DNA of 64,000 nucleotides, from the NCBI GenBank assembly GCA_041661445.1, contig JBAZUK010000003.1, forward strand, positions 135,928 through 199,927, read 5' to 3'. The notes beneath the pieces were generated by a model that saw nothing but the letters and a program-made list of their open reading frames with translations, did not search any database and was not told the origin of the DNA. A program made the position numbers and the translations under genes. This DNA is from JBAZUK01 sp041661445. Lineage in GTDB: Bacteria; Chlamydiota; Chlamydiia; Chlamydiales; SM23-39. Of the stretch, positions 39,374 to 48,059 are shown in pieces (positions within the stretch are counted from its first letter, which is position 1; each line of letters starts with the position of its first letter).

Positions 39374-41046
39374 GTTACTTTAATGTAAGTAAAAACTCCT
39401 CTATTGTCATCTCTATGGTTTAATGGAAAACCAACATCAAGATTGAATACAAAATTATAAGGTCCGTTAACTCTTACACCAAGTCCGCTGCCCCAGAGGA
39501 AGCTGTCTTTTTCAGATTGCAAAAATACGCCGCCATGATCAAGAAAAGCATCAAACTGGATTATGTCTTTCCACTTTTTTTTATGTAGCATAAAGAAACA
39601 TTTGTTTGCAAGTATTGGAGGAGGCAGACGGAACTCAAAGTTCAGATAATAACCATTATCACCTAAAGCAGCGGCAAGAGGAAAGCCTCTGATAGTATCA
39701 ACGCCGCCAATATAAATCTGCTCAGGAAGCGTTAATTTACTGGGACTTAGCTGCCCTGATCCGTGAAAGTAGAAGAAGCAGTCTTTAGGCAAATACTGTA
39801 TCCTGTCATAATCCATGTTAAAAATAAAAAATCTTCCGCCTCCGCCTCTTCGCGAGCTGTTTTTATCAACAGCTTTCAGGCCGCCTAAAAAGTTTGGGAT
39901 ACCGGCAGCCAATCTGAGAACAAGATAATCTCTTCCCTGCATCGGTATAAAATGATCAAGAGAAGTTCCGAATGTTAAAACCCGAAGCTTATCAAAAGAT
40001 GATCTACTGGAAAGAACAAAGTTCTGGATCTGTTTAAAATCGAAATATGTAAAAAGATCCATGCTCAGAGAGCGTTTTCTGATAAGGGCCTGGTTGAATT
40101 TCAAAGTAGCAATATCAGATCTGCCTTTTAAATGCAGACTTGTAAGTTCTTCAATTGTGAATTTTGAAAAAAGATAGGCAGCTTCCAAAGAAGCTCCTTT
40201 TCTATTTAACGGCACATTATAGATAAGATCTGTGAAATACAGCGCATTGATCGGAAAGCCGACAACTTCAGCAACCGAGAACTTGTCTCCTTGCGTAAAC
40301 AGATTGCCCCAATCAAGACGCCCGCCTGCCCTGAAATTTGTAGTCAGATTTCTTCCATAGTTATTTGCGTTAAGATAAAGATGAATAGGTCTGGCATCAT
40401 TGACTCTTAGTATTACATCTGCATATCCAAATTCTTTACCCTTTTGAAAAACAGATCCGACCATGAGGTCGCTGTTGTCATTTACAAGCATTAATGCCTG
40501 CAAAAAATCATCATATCTAAGTGCCTTGTTCTGCAACTCCGTAAAATAGCTTAAGATGAACTCTTTGGTATAATACTTGTTGCCGACTACCTCAATATTA
40601 CCAAGCTTTCCTTCGATAACTTCTATTAATAAAGATCCATTTTCAATAGCTTGCGGAGGAGGATATGCCCTGGCAAGAAAATATCCTTTTCTTGCATAGA
40701 TATTTTCTATGTAATAACAAAGTTCATAAATGTCTTTAAGAGATAACTTTTTATTTAGATAGCATTTTGATTTGGAAATTATTTCCTTTGTCGAAATGCA
40801 TTCATTTCCCTTTACTTCAATGCGATTGATCAAAACCTTTTGGCCATCTGGCATTTCCAGTCTTTTTTCAGGAATATCGATCTGGATTGCAGGGACTGTT
40901 TTTTCCTGATCAAGAGGTTTGGCCTCATATTCCTTTTCCAGCTCGCGCTCTACAACTCCGGCAGATGGCGCTGGTGGAGGAACGGCAAACAGCCCGATTC
41001 TTGTTAGAAGAAAAAAAATAGTGAAAATAAAATATCTTTTAATCAT
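39358..41046 (-). CDS. TpsB outer-membrane transporter (FhaC/ShlB family)
   Basis: This 562-residue protein exports the giant exoprotein. A signal peptide (FIFTIFFLLTRIGLFA) and a proline-rich linker come first. Two POTRA domains follow, at about residues 75-150 (INRIEVKGNECISTKEI) and 150-220 (LGNIEVVGNKYYTKEF). The C-terminal 340 residues form a predicted 16-strand barrel. The L6 loop signature appears as TIRGFPLAAALGDNGYY (family VRGY/F) and the conserved barrel motif as FDAFLDHGG. FhaC-type proteins recognise the TPS domain through POTRA and pass the chain through the pore. The gene is upstream of, and overlaps by 16 bases, the giant exoprotein gene, which is the standard tpsB-tpsA order. 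It may also serve the 1,224-residue exoprotein. Confidence 0.94.
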   Translation of the reverse strand: MIKRYFIFTIFFLLTRIGLFAVPPPAPSAGVVERELEKEYEAKPLDQEKTVPAIQIDIPEKRLEMPDGQKVLINRIEVKGNECISTKEIISKSKCYLNKKLSLKDIYELCYYIENIYARKGYFLARAYPPPQAIENGSLLIEVIEGKLGNIEVVGNKYYTKEFILSYFTELQNKALRYDDFLQALMLVNDNSDLMVGSVFQKGKEFGYADVILRVNDARPIHLYLNANNYGRNLTTNFRAGGRLDWGNLFTQGDKFSVAEVVGFPINALYFTDLIYNVPLNRKGASLEAAYLFSKFTIEELTSLHLKGRSDIATLKFNQALIRKRSLSMDLFTYFDFKQIQNFVLSSRSSFDKLRVLTFGTSLDHFIPMQGRDYLVLRLAAGIPNFLGGLKAVDKNSSRRGGGGRFFIFNMDYDRIQYLPKDCFFYFHGSGQLSPSKLTLPEQIYIGGVDTIRGFPLAAALGDNGYYLNFEFRLPPPILANKCFFMLHKKKWKDIIQFDAFLDHGGVFLQSEKDSFLWGSGLGVRVNGPYNFVFNLDVGFPLNHRDDNRGVFTYIKVTCQAF

Positions 41047-41136
41047 TTCATCATCTTAAAAAAAATTATATATATACCACAATAATAAAATATAAAGTAA
41101 ACAAATTGAAATGTTTATAGATTTTTAAAATTTTCT

Positions 41137-41165
41137 TTGGCGGAGAATCTTACGCTAAATATAAT
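41137..41165 (+). promoter_or_regulatory. Promoter of the lipoprotein-like gene
   Basis: TTGGCG at 41137-41142 and TATAAT at 41160-41165 with a 17-base spacer. AAGGAG at 41178-41183 follows and the ATG is at 41190. It points away from tpsB. Confidence 0.65.
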
Positions 41166-41189
41166 TATTGGCTTTTTAAGGAGAAAACA

Positions 41190-41843
41190 ATGAAAAAATT
41201 AATTTGTATTTTAACTTATATGATACTGGGAAGTTGTTTTGCAAATAAAAGTGAATATTATGTTCATCCGAATGGCACTTTTATTTATGAAAGCAGAAAT
41301 TTCGGTCCTTATTATATATCGGAATTCCAACTGGATTCTTGCGAAATATACAACAATTATATACATGGAAAAATCGACAAATTAAACGAATGGACCCAGG
41401 CCTATAAATTTATAATAAATGATGAAGTCATATCATCTCATTATTCATATTTATTTTCCTTCGGCTCGCTTTTCGATTCCTGCAAATATTTTGATGTATA
41501 TGATAATACAAACACTTTTATCGGCAGTATCGAAGGCAACTTTAGCGTTGAAGCATCGGCAGAATTTCTTTTTTATGATAAAGATCACCAATTATTTGCT
41601 AAAGCTTACATAAATAGTTCTAATCCTCAAATCACAATATCGTCTCCAGAGGGGCAACCATTAATTACCGGCATAAAGATATTTCATGATTACGGTCCAT
41701 TTTATAATAATCCCAGTTTTCAACGATCTCCTGATTATTATTGGAAAATCAAAATGAATGATAATGGTTCTTTAGATCCTCGGTTTCTATGGCCTTTTAT
41801 TGGTTTTATATCAGAAGTATGGTGGTACGAGAGTCCCGATTAA
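41190..41843 (+). CDS. Putative secreted or lipoprotein, unknown function
   Basis: This 217-residue protein begins with a short hydrophobic leader ending in LGSC (MKKLICILTYMILGSC), which fits a lipobox with lipidation at Cys16. The mature part is rich in Tyr, Phe and Ser. It has a beta-rich pattern in which an FDVYDNTNTFIGSIEGNF block is followed by AEFLFYDKDHQLFAKAYI. This double 'x-x-D-x-x-x-x-x-G/A' layout is a little like tubby/LURP-one folds, but the similarity is too weak for a call. It has its own promoter and AAGGAG site, divergent from tpsB. An envelope lipoprotein that supports the exoprotein system is possible from position only. Confidence 0.65.
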   Translation: MKKLICILTYMILGSCFANKSEYYVHPNGTFIYESRNFGPYYISEFQLDSCEIYNNYIHGKIDKLNEWTQAYKFIINDEVISSHYSYLFSFGSLFDSCKYFDVYDNTNTFIGSIEGNFSVEASAEFLFYDKDHQLFAKAYINSSNPQITISSPEGQPLITGIKIFHDYGPFYNNPSFQRSPDYYWKIKMNDNGSLDPRFLWPFIGFISEVWWYESPD

Positions 41844-41883
41844 AATCCCTAATAAACTCAGTAGGCTTTTAATAAATTTTTCA

Positions 41884-41905
41884 AATAATCATAAACTTGA
41901 TTATT
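41884..41905. repeat. Inverted repeat between convergent genes
   Basis: AATAATCA (41884-41891) and TGATTATT (41898-41905) are exact inverted repeats around a 6-base loop. No T tract follows, so it is a poor terminator. The half-sites are the same as those of the palindrome at 13474-13489. Confidence 0.4.
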
Positions 41906-41945
41906 GGCAAAAAATTAGACCTCCAAAAATTTTTTTATTAAACAA

Positions 41946-43076
41946 TTAATAAAAAAAACTTTTAAATTCGGAATCATTTTTTACATTATCAAAATATTTC
42001 TCTGATAAAATTGACTCAAGATCAATATCGCCGAACTGAATGGCTGTTTTAAGCCAACCACCTGCAGGTTTGGCTTCTTTTAACATAGCAAAGGCTTTAG
42101 CATTGGTTAAAGCCACAAACTTAGTAGCAGATAACTTATAACAGTCTGAAGATAACTCTTTTACAAGATCAAAATTATTTTCTTCAAAAGCCAATTTATG
42201 CAAAAGACAAATTGCATCATCCATGAGATTATTTTTTATCAACAGAAGATATTCATAGGCTTTTTTGAAATCATTTTTTTCATAGGCAATAAAAGCAAGG
42301 TAATGAACGGCTTGATTATAGATCATGCCGTCATGAGTCTGATTTCTAAGATCCATCAGAAGTTCTTCTGCTTCAGCATAATCTTTTTTTTGGAATAAAA
42401 ATATTGCCTTATTAAGTTTATTTACCAATTTTTCATCTCTATCATCTTTCGATAAATCCTTTGATTTCCTATAAAGCTCAAAGCTCTGGAAAGCAAAAAG
42501 GAAAAATAAAGCTCCTAATAAATATTGTCTTAAGGCAAAAGATACCAGTGCAATCAATGTAGCAATGACAAATCCCAAAATCAAAGATGCCTTAAATCCT
42601 TTAACACCAAAAAAACCTTCCAGCGCGATCCGTAAAAGCTGGCCTCCATCTAAAGGCAATACCGGGATAAGGTTGACCAAAGACCAGAAAAGATTAACTG
42701 AGCTGAAGATTTTAAGAGTGCTTAAGGCTAGAGGATTTTTAATAAAATCAAACCATATAATTAAAACAGAAATGGCAAAAAGCAGAATACCGAATAATGG
42801 CCCATTCAATGTAATTAAAAACTGCTGGTAATACTTTAACGTTTTTCCATGATATGTTGTTAATCCTCCCATGGCAACTAATTGAATTTTAACTCTTTGT
42901 TTAAAAATCAGAGCCATTACAGCGTGACCTAGCTCATGAACCAAAACTGAAACAAAAATTATTCCAATCCAGAAAAAAGTTCCAATCAGACTTCCGCTCA
43001 TAAAAAACCCGATAAGAGCTGAAAATAACCAAAAAAACGGATGAATATAAATAGGTATTTTTTTAATAATTTGCAT
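41946..43076 (-). CDS. M50 site-2-protease-like membrane metalloprotease
   Basis: This 376-residue protein has HELGH at residues 47-51 in a transmembrane helix (zinc ligands His47 and His51, catalytic Glu48). The third ligand is in LVNLIPVLPLDGGQLLRI. Four or five further hydrophobic segments precede a soluble C-terminal half (about 220-376) of helical, TPR-like repeats. SpoIVFB-type site-2 proteases cut transmembrane segments of anti-sigma factors or signal peptides. The C-terminal helical part, where many family members carry CBS domains, may select substrates. The target is unknown. AAGGA lies about 10 bases before the ATG. It is divergent from ftsY with only 67 bases between the two start codons. 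Confidence 0.88.
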   Translation of the reverse strand: MQIIKKIPIYIHPFFWLFSALIGFFMSGSLIGTFFWIGIIFVSVLVHELGHAVMALIFKQRVKIQLVAMGGLTTYHGKTLKYYQQFLITLNGPLFGILLFAISVLIIWFDFIKNPLALSTLKIFSSVNLFWSLVNLIPVLPLDGGQLLRIALEGFFGVKGFKASLILGFVIATLIALVSFALRQYLLGALFFLFAFQSFELYRKSKDLSKDDRDEKLVNKLNKAIFLFQKKDYAEAEELLMDLRNQTHDGMIYNQAVHYLAFIAYEKNDFKKAYEYLLLIKNNLMDDAICLLHKLAFEENNFDLVKELSSDCYKLSATKFVALTNAKAFAMLKEAKPAGGWLKTAIQFGDIDLESILSEKYFDNVKNDSEFKSFFY

Positions 43077-43143
43077 TTTTTAATATCCTTCTTTTATTCT
43101 TTGTTATGTGATAGAATTCATTTTCAATCAAGGAAATTTTACA

Positions 43144-44055
43144 ATGTTGAACTTTTTTAAATCCAAGCTGAAAAACATAACAAATTTCATCAAAAATATT
43201 TCAATAGGGAAAAAAATAAAAGATCTTTTTTCTAAGAAAATCGATGATCAGCTTTTTGAAGAGCTTGAAAAACTTTTTTATGAAGCAGACCTTGGAATAA
43301 AAATTTCAGTAGAACTAACAGAAAAATTAAAAGAAATCTTAAAAAAAGACCCTAACATTAAAACAGAAGAAATATTGCAGATCATCAAAAAAGAATTATT
43401 AAAAGATACGATATCTTGTGAAGAAGTTACCTTAAAAAAACCGCATGTTATAATGATCGTGGGTGTAAATGGGAGCGGTAAGACCACTTCTATCGGCAAG
43501 CTAGCCAAATACTACAAAGATCAAAATAAAAATGTATTATTGATCGCTGCTGATACCTATAGGGCAGCAGCCGCAGATCAACTTTCAATCTGGGCAAAAG
43601 ACATTGAGGTGGATATTGTTAAATCTATCCATGGCTCAGATCCTTCTTCAGTAATATTTGACGGCTTAAATGCAGCAAAATCAAGAAATGCGGATATAGT
43701 TATTATTGATACGGCCGGAAGACTTCATACTAAAACAAATTTAATGCAGGAACTGGAGAAAATCAAAAGAGTCTCAAAAAAAGTCATTGAAGACTCTCCT
43801 CACGAAACTATTTTAGTAGTTGATGCTACAACCGGTCAAAATGGTGTTGACCAGGCCAAAATATTTAATAGTTACACTCCTATCTCTTCTATCTTTTTAA
43901 CAAAATTAGACGGTTCTGCCAAAGGCGGTATAGTACTGGCAATCCAAAAAGAAATAAAAGTTCCGATTAAATGGATCGGTGTTGGAGAAAAAGTTAAAGA
44001 CATCCAGCCTTTTGAAGCTGAAAGTTTTATTGATGGACTCCTTTCTTTAGATTAG
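43144..44055 (+). CDS. ftsY: Signal recognition particle receptor FtsY
   Basis: FtsY is the SRP receptor GTPase that delivers ribosome-nascent-chain complexes to the SecYEG translocon. The GTPase elements are all present: G1 GVNGSGKTTSIGKLA, DTYRAAAADQL, G3 DTAGRLHTK, G4 TKLDGSAKGG and the closing GVGEKVKDIQPF. The N domain is at about residues 1-80. It is short (303 residues) because it lacks the long acidic A domain of E. coli FtsY, as in Chlamydia. The frame extends upstream to a GTG at 43108, but the ATG at 43144 has AAGGA at 43130-43134 and was chosen. The N-terminus MLNFFKSKLKNITNFIKN is amphipathic and basic and probably binds the membrane. Confidence 0.94.
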   Translation: MLNFFKSKLKNITNFIKNISIGKKIKDLFSKKIDDQLFEELEKLFYEADLGIKISVELTEKLKEILKKDPNIKTEEILQIIKKELLKDTISCEEVTLKKPHVIMIVGVNGSGKTTSIGKLAKYYKDQNKNVLLIAADTYRAAAADQLSIWAKDIEVDIVKSIHGSDPSSVIFDGLNAAKSRNADIVIIDTAGRLHTKTNLMQELEKIKRVSKKVIEDSPHETILVVDATTGQNGVDQAKIFNSYTPISSIFLTKLDGSAKGGIVLAIQKEIKVPIKWIGVGEKVKDIQPFEAESFIDGLLSLD

Positions 44056-44117
44056 CGAGTTTTTCAAATTTGTTTTTTTTTATTTTTCTGATATAACTAA
44101 TAAAAAGATAATAATGT

Positions 44118-45245
44118 ATGTCAGCTGAAAAAAAATATAAATCCTTAATCAATGATACTATTTGCTATCTGCAGGACTTAGAATTTTCTAATTTTGAACC
44201 AAATAGCATTTTTTATAGTAAGCCGGAAAATAAAAAACTATCCTCTGTTAAGAAAACTCCAAACAAAACACAAGCTAATAATAATCTATCCAAGACCCTA
44301 AAAGAGGTTTCTGCAAACAAACAAAATCCATCCATAAAACCTCTTGTAAAAGAAACTAAAAATGAAAATCAGGGCTTTGAGAAAAAATCAACATTTGAGG
44401 AATCAAAAACAAAAAACAGCATCGATTCAATTGCCAGCCTTGAGAAAGAAGAAAAAAAGGAATTGATGCCAGATGAGTCATCTAAGCCAAAAGACATTAA
44501 ATCCCTCAATGAGAAAAATTCTTTAGAAACTTCAAAATCACTTTCTGAAAAAAATCAACTACATATTTATGACAATAATATTTTAGATAGACAGATCAAT
44601 GCTCCTTTTATAAATTCTGCAAAAATATCAGAAAATAATGATCTTAAGACTGAGGATAAATCAGATAACGATAAGTTAAGCAAGCAGTCAAATGCTGTTC
44701 TTGAAACAAAAAAAATAATCAGAGAAACTAAACCTTCTATCATTGAAGATAACTTTAATGACATAAAAAACGTTTTAAAAAAAATACAGCCGAATCTGAT
44801 ATTAACTGATGAAATACCTGATGATAAAACAGCGAAACAAAAAGCACAAAAGTATAAATTCAAAAACATCTCATCGCCGATTACGATCTTGGCTTATAAG
44901 GAAAACGAAGATTATTACAAATTCTTAGAAAAGCTCTCCATAGCCCTAAACATATATTTTATGCCTACTAAAGTTGTTTCTGCCTATCTGATTGAAAAAC
45001 AAAACAATTGGGAAGCTTTCTTTTCTGAGAATGAAATTAATTTAATTATCTCTTCGGACTATACTGTTTTTGAACTTCCCATCTTAAGAAAACATTATAA
45101 GGAAAATCCTTCTCAGCAGGAAAAATATTTAAAAGAAATCCCATTATTTTTACTTCCGGACATATCAATTTATTTTAAGGAACCTTCTTTAAAGCTATCT
45201 CTTTTCAAAGCAATCGAGAAAAAAGTGACTGAAATAAAAAAATGA
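44118..45245 (+). CDS. Hypothetical protein coupled to priA
   Basis: This 375-residue protein is not recognised. The N-terminal 30 residues look ordered (KYKSLINDTICYLQDLEF). About residues 35-240 are Lys/Glu/Ser/Asn-rich, low-complexity and probably disordered. The last 130 residues look folded (ITILAYKENEDYYKFLEKLSIALNI, INLIISSDYTVFELPIL). Its stop overlaps the priA start in ATGA (45242-45245), so translation is coupled and a link with PriA is possible. From memory, chlamydial priA has an uncharacterised gene of this kind beside it, so this may be the divergent homologue. No enzymatic motif, signal peptide or membrane segment was seen. Confidence 0.75.
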   Translation: MSAEKKYKSLINDTICYLQDLEFSNFEPNSIFYSKPENKKLSSVKKTPNKTQANNNLSKTLKEVSANKQNPSIKPLVKETKNENQGFEKKSTFEESKTKNSIDSIASLEKEEKKELMPDESSKPKDIKSLNEKNSLETSKSLSEKNQLHIYDNNILDRQINAPFINSAKISENNDLKTEDKSDNDKLSKQSNAVLETKKIIRETKPSIIEDNFNDIKNVLKKIQPNLILTDEIPDDKTAKQKAQKYKFKNISSPITILAYKENEDYYKFLEKLSIALNIYFMPTKVVSAYLIEKQNNWEAFFSENEINLIISSDYTVFELPILRKHYKENPSQQEKYLKEIPLFLLPDISIYFKEPSLKLSLFKAIEKKVTEIKK

Positions 45246-47458
45246 ATATTGCAAGCGTAATAGTTGAAAATAATATTAATAAACCTCTTGACTATCTGAT
45301 CCCTGAAAACTTTCAATCAAAAATCAAAGAAGGCATGTTGGTCGAAGTCCCTCTTCGGGGAAAATTAACCAAGGGAATTATCATTGCAATAAAAGACTCC
45401 TCTCACCTGAAAGAAATTTTGCAGATAAACCGGATTGTTTTTGATGAAGCTATTTCAAAAGACATCTTTTCTTTAGCCATCTGGATGTCAGCATATTATT
45501 GCAGTCCATTATCTAAAATTTTAAAATGCATAATTCCCAGCAGCGTTCGAAATGAAATAACTTCCAAATATCAGATACTCATATATTCAAATAAAACAAA
45601 AAACGAACTTTTAGATATTTTAAAAGAACTTCTCATCAAAAACCCCAAGCAGGCTATTGTCATCGAACACATTTTGAAATCTCCAAAAAAAGTTTTATTG
45701 TCTAATCTTCTATCTGAAACAGATTTATCAAAAGCTCCCATCGAAAGCTTGATCAAGAAAAAGATTCTGTCTTCAAAAAAAATCCTAGCCGATGAAATTG
45801 ATGTCTTAAACAACGTTGAATATTTCCAAACCACAAAAAAAGTTCTTAATAATGATCAGCAAAATGCCTTAGACAAGATTAATAACAGTTTAGAAAACAA
45901 CTTGTTTTCTACACATTTGATTTATGGAGTAACCGGAAGCGGTAAAACGGAAGTCTACATGCAGGCGATTGAAAAAGCGCTATCTTTGAACAAAAGCGCG
46001 ATAATGCTAGTGCCTGAGATATCATTAACCACGCAGACAATTGAAAGATTCCGCTCTCGGTTTAAAGAAAAAATGGCGATATTTCATCATAAAAGATCTT
46101 CCGGAGAAAAAAGTCTGGCTTGGGAAAACGTCATCCAGGGAAAAGCTAAAATCATTATCGGGGCCAGGTCCTGCATTTTTGCTCCAGTAAAAGATCTGGG
46201 ATTAATAATAGTCGACGAAGAACATGACCCTTCATACAAACAGACCTCAGAAACCCCGACTTATAATGCTAAACACCTGGCAATAATGCGCGGCAAGTTA
46301 AATAATGCAACGATAGTTCTTGCAAGCGCAACGCCATCTATTGAAAGCTATTACAATGCTATGTCTAACAAATTCATTTTAAGCAGCCTTTTTCAGAGGA
46401 CCAACAATTCAGAACTTGCAAATGTAAAAATTGTTAACATGAAAATCGAAAAGAACAAAACAAATGGATATTTTTCAGAAGAACTTCTATCTGCAATTAA
46501 ACAAAGATACGAAAAAGGCGAACAGACAATCTTGTTTATCAATCGAAGAGGATACAATACCTCTATTCGCTGTACTAACTGCGATTATACTTTTAGATGT
46601 CCTCATTGCGATATTACCCTTACTTACCATAAAAAAGAAAATAACCTACGCTGTCATTTATGCGGAACAAAAGTTGAAATAATAAAAAACTGTCCTAGCT
46701 GCCAAAGCAATGAATATATTAAATACCAAGGCTATGGATCAGAGCATATCCAAAATGCCTTGAAAGCCATCTTCCCGCATATCAGGTCTATTCGAGTTGA
46801 CAGGGACACCACAACAACCAAAGATGGTCTGGAGGACATGTTGAAACAGTTTAGGTCAGGAAAAGCCGATGTTCTCATTGGAACTCAGATGATCGTTAAA
46901 GGCCTTCACTATCCATCAGTTACTTTAGTTGGAATATTAAATACAGATGCTGCATTAAATATTCCGGATTTTAGAGCATCGGAGAGAGTCTTTCAGCTCA
47001 TCACTCAAGCTTGCGGCCGTGCCGGTAGAGCTGAACTGAAAGGCGAGGTCCTTATACAAACTTATATGCACGATAATGATACGATCAAATATGCTTCCAA
47101 GCAGGACTATTTAAGTTTTTATGAAAAAGAAATTGAGACTAGAAAACTATTCGAATATCCTCCGTTCTGTCAAATGGTGAAAATTGCCTTTTTATCAAAA
47201 GATGAGCTAAAAGCTAAGGCAGCTGCTGTTGAATTTAGGAAATTATTAATCGAAAATGTAAATGATACTTACAAAATTCATCCCGTTTTACCTTGCGGCA
47301 GAGCCAAGATAAAAGATGTTTTTAAATACCAGTTTTTAATAAGAGGCAAAAATATTAAAAATCTTTGCTTGGAAATTAAAAAAATTAAAGATAACTTTAA
47401 AGCTCATTCTGATGTTATTGTTTTCATAGATGTTGATCCAATTGATACATATTTTTAA
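45242..47458 (+). CDS. priA: Primosomal replication-restart helicase PriA
   Basis: This 738-residue 3'-5' DNA helicase restarts stalled replication forks by loading the primosome. The 3'-DNA-binding domain at the start is MNIASVIVENNINKPLDYLIP. Helicase motifs follow: Walker A GVTGSGKTEVY, Walker B DEEHD, motif III ASATPS and the Q-x2-GRAGR-type motif CGRAGRAELKG. The zinc-binding insert has four paired cysteines (CTNCDYTFRCPHC and CHLCGTKVEIIKNCPSC). The length is normal for the family and no key residue is missing. It is translationally coupled to the upstream hypothetical by an ATGA overlap. An inverted repeat follows about 120 bases downstream and may terminate the transcript. Confidence 0.96.
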   Translation: MNIASVIVENNINKPLDYLIPENFQSKIKEGMLVEVPLRGKLTKGIIIAIKDSSHLKEILQINRIVFDEAISKDIFSLAIWMSAYYCSPLSKILKCIIPSSVRNEITSKYQILIYSNKTKNELLDILKELLIKNPKQAIVIEHILKSPKKVLLSNLLSETDLSKAPIESLIKKKILSSKKILADEIDVLNNVEYFQTTKKVLNNDQQNALDKINNSLENNLFSTHLIYGVTGSGKTEVYMQAIEKALSLNKSAIMLVPEISLTTQTIERFRSRFKEKMAIFHHKRSSGEKSLAWENVIQGKAKIIIGARSCIFAPVKDLGLIIVDEEHDPSYKQTSETPTYNAKHLAIMRGKLNNATIVLASATPSIESYYNAMSNKFILSSLFQRTNNSELANVKIVNMKIEKNKTNGYFSEELLSAIKQRYEKGEQTILFINRRGYNTSIRCTNCDYTFRCPHCDITLTYHKKENNLRCHLCGTKVEIIKNCPSCQSNEYIKYQGYGSEHIQNALKAIFPHIRSIRVDRDTTTTKDGLEDMLKQFRSGKADVLIGTQMIVKGLHYPSVTLVGILNTDAALNIPDFRASERVFQLITQACGRAGRAELKGEVLIQTYMHDNDTIKYASKQDYLSFYEKEIETRKLFEYPPFCQMVKIAFLSKDELKAKAAAVEFRKLLIENVNDTYKIHPVLPCGRAKIKDVFKYQFLIRGKNIKNLCLEIKKIKDNFKAHSDVIVFIDVDPIDTYF

Positions 47459-47575
47459 AATTAATTCTTATTAAAAAAATTTAAGAAAAAAATATATAAA
47501 AATTTATAAAAAATGTTTTATTCAATTAAAATTATGATGAATAACCGTTTTAAATAAAGATACTTAATAAATTTC

Positions 47576-47608
47576 TGACAAATATAAAGTCATAGTTTAT
47601 ATTTGTCA
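47576..47608 (+). terminator. Perfect 13-base inverted repeat, probable terminator
   Basis: TGACAAATATAAA at 47576-47588 and its exact complement at 47596-47608 flank a 7-base loop, with TTATTTT after it. It lies between priA and a decayed gene fragment. It could be a terminator for priA or an end of a lost mobile element. Confidence 0.55.
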
Positions 47609-47613
47609 TTATT

Positions 47614-48039
47614 TTGAAAAATTATTCAAAACGTATTGTAAAAACACCTAAGATCTACTTTGCAGACACTGGGCTTTTATGCTACCTTCTCTCTATAAGA
47701 AATATAGATCATCTCAAAACACATCCCCTTCTTGGTTCAATTTTTGAAACATTTATTGTAAATGAGTGTTTTAAAAGATTTTTAAATATAGGAGAAACTC
47801 CTCCGCTTTATTTCTGGAGAGACCAGTCCGGCAATGAAGTTGATTTAATAATTCAAAATGGGAGAAAAGGATTTCCTATTGAGATTAAACTTTCTCAATC
47901 ATTTAACCTCGATTTTAAAAAGAGCATCGAAAAATGGTTAGAATTAAAAAACAATTCTGCAACAAAGGGAATGGTTGTCTATTGTGGAAATGAAGCCATA
48001 AGTAATAACATTTCGGTTATTCCTTGGTTTTACTTATAA
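47614..48039 (+). pseudogene. C-terminal remnant of an AAA/DUF4143 ATPase
   Basis: The 141 residues match only the C-terminal domain (DUF4143) of the AAA_14 ATPase family, which is normally about 400 residues: KTPKIYFADTGLLCYLL, GSIFETFIVNE, and YFWRDQSGNEVDLII with EIKLS, an endonuclease-like D-E-K arrangement. The AAA+ Walker domain is missing: 18 bases upstream, at 47593-47595, is an in-frame TAG. There is no ATG; only a TTG at 47614, without a ribosome binding site. It looks like a 5'-truncated relic. Full-length family members are frequent in mobile or accessory gene pools and are lost readily. The inverted repeat at 47576-47608 immediately before it may mark the break point. Convergent with aroDE. 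Confidence 0.75.
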
Positions 48040-48059
48040 TTTTTTTTATTTGATATTTT

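Noticed and set aside
42198..42831. Plus-strand frames inside the M50 protease gene
   Set aside because: They lie antisense to a gene with complete catalytic motifs and have no ribosome binding site.
43108..43143. Upstream GTG extension of ftsY
   Set aside because: The GTG has no ribosome binding site, while the ATG at 43144 has AAGGA at the right distance and the usual FtsY start.
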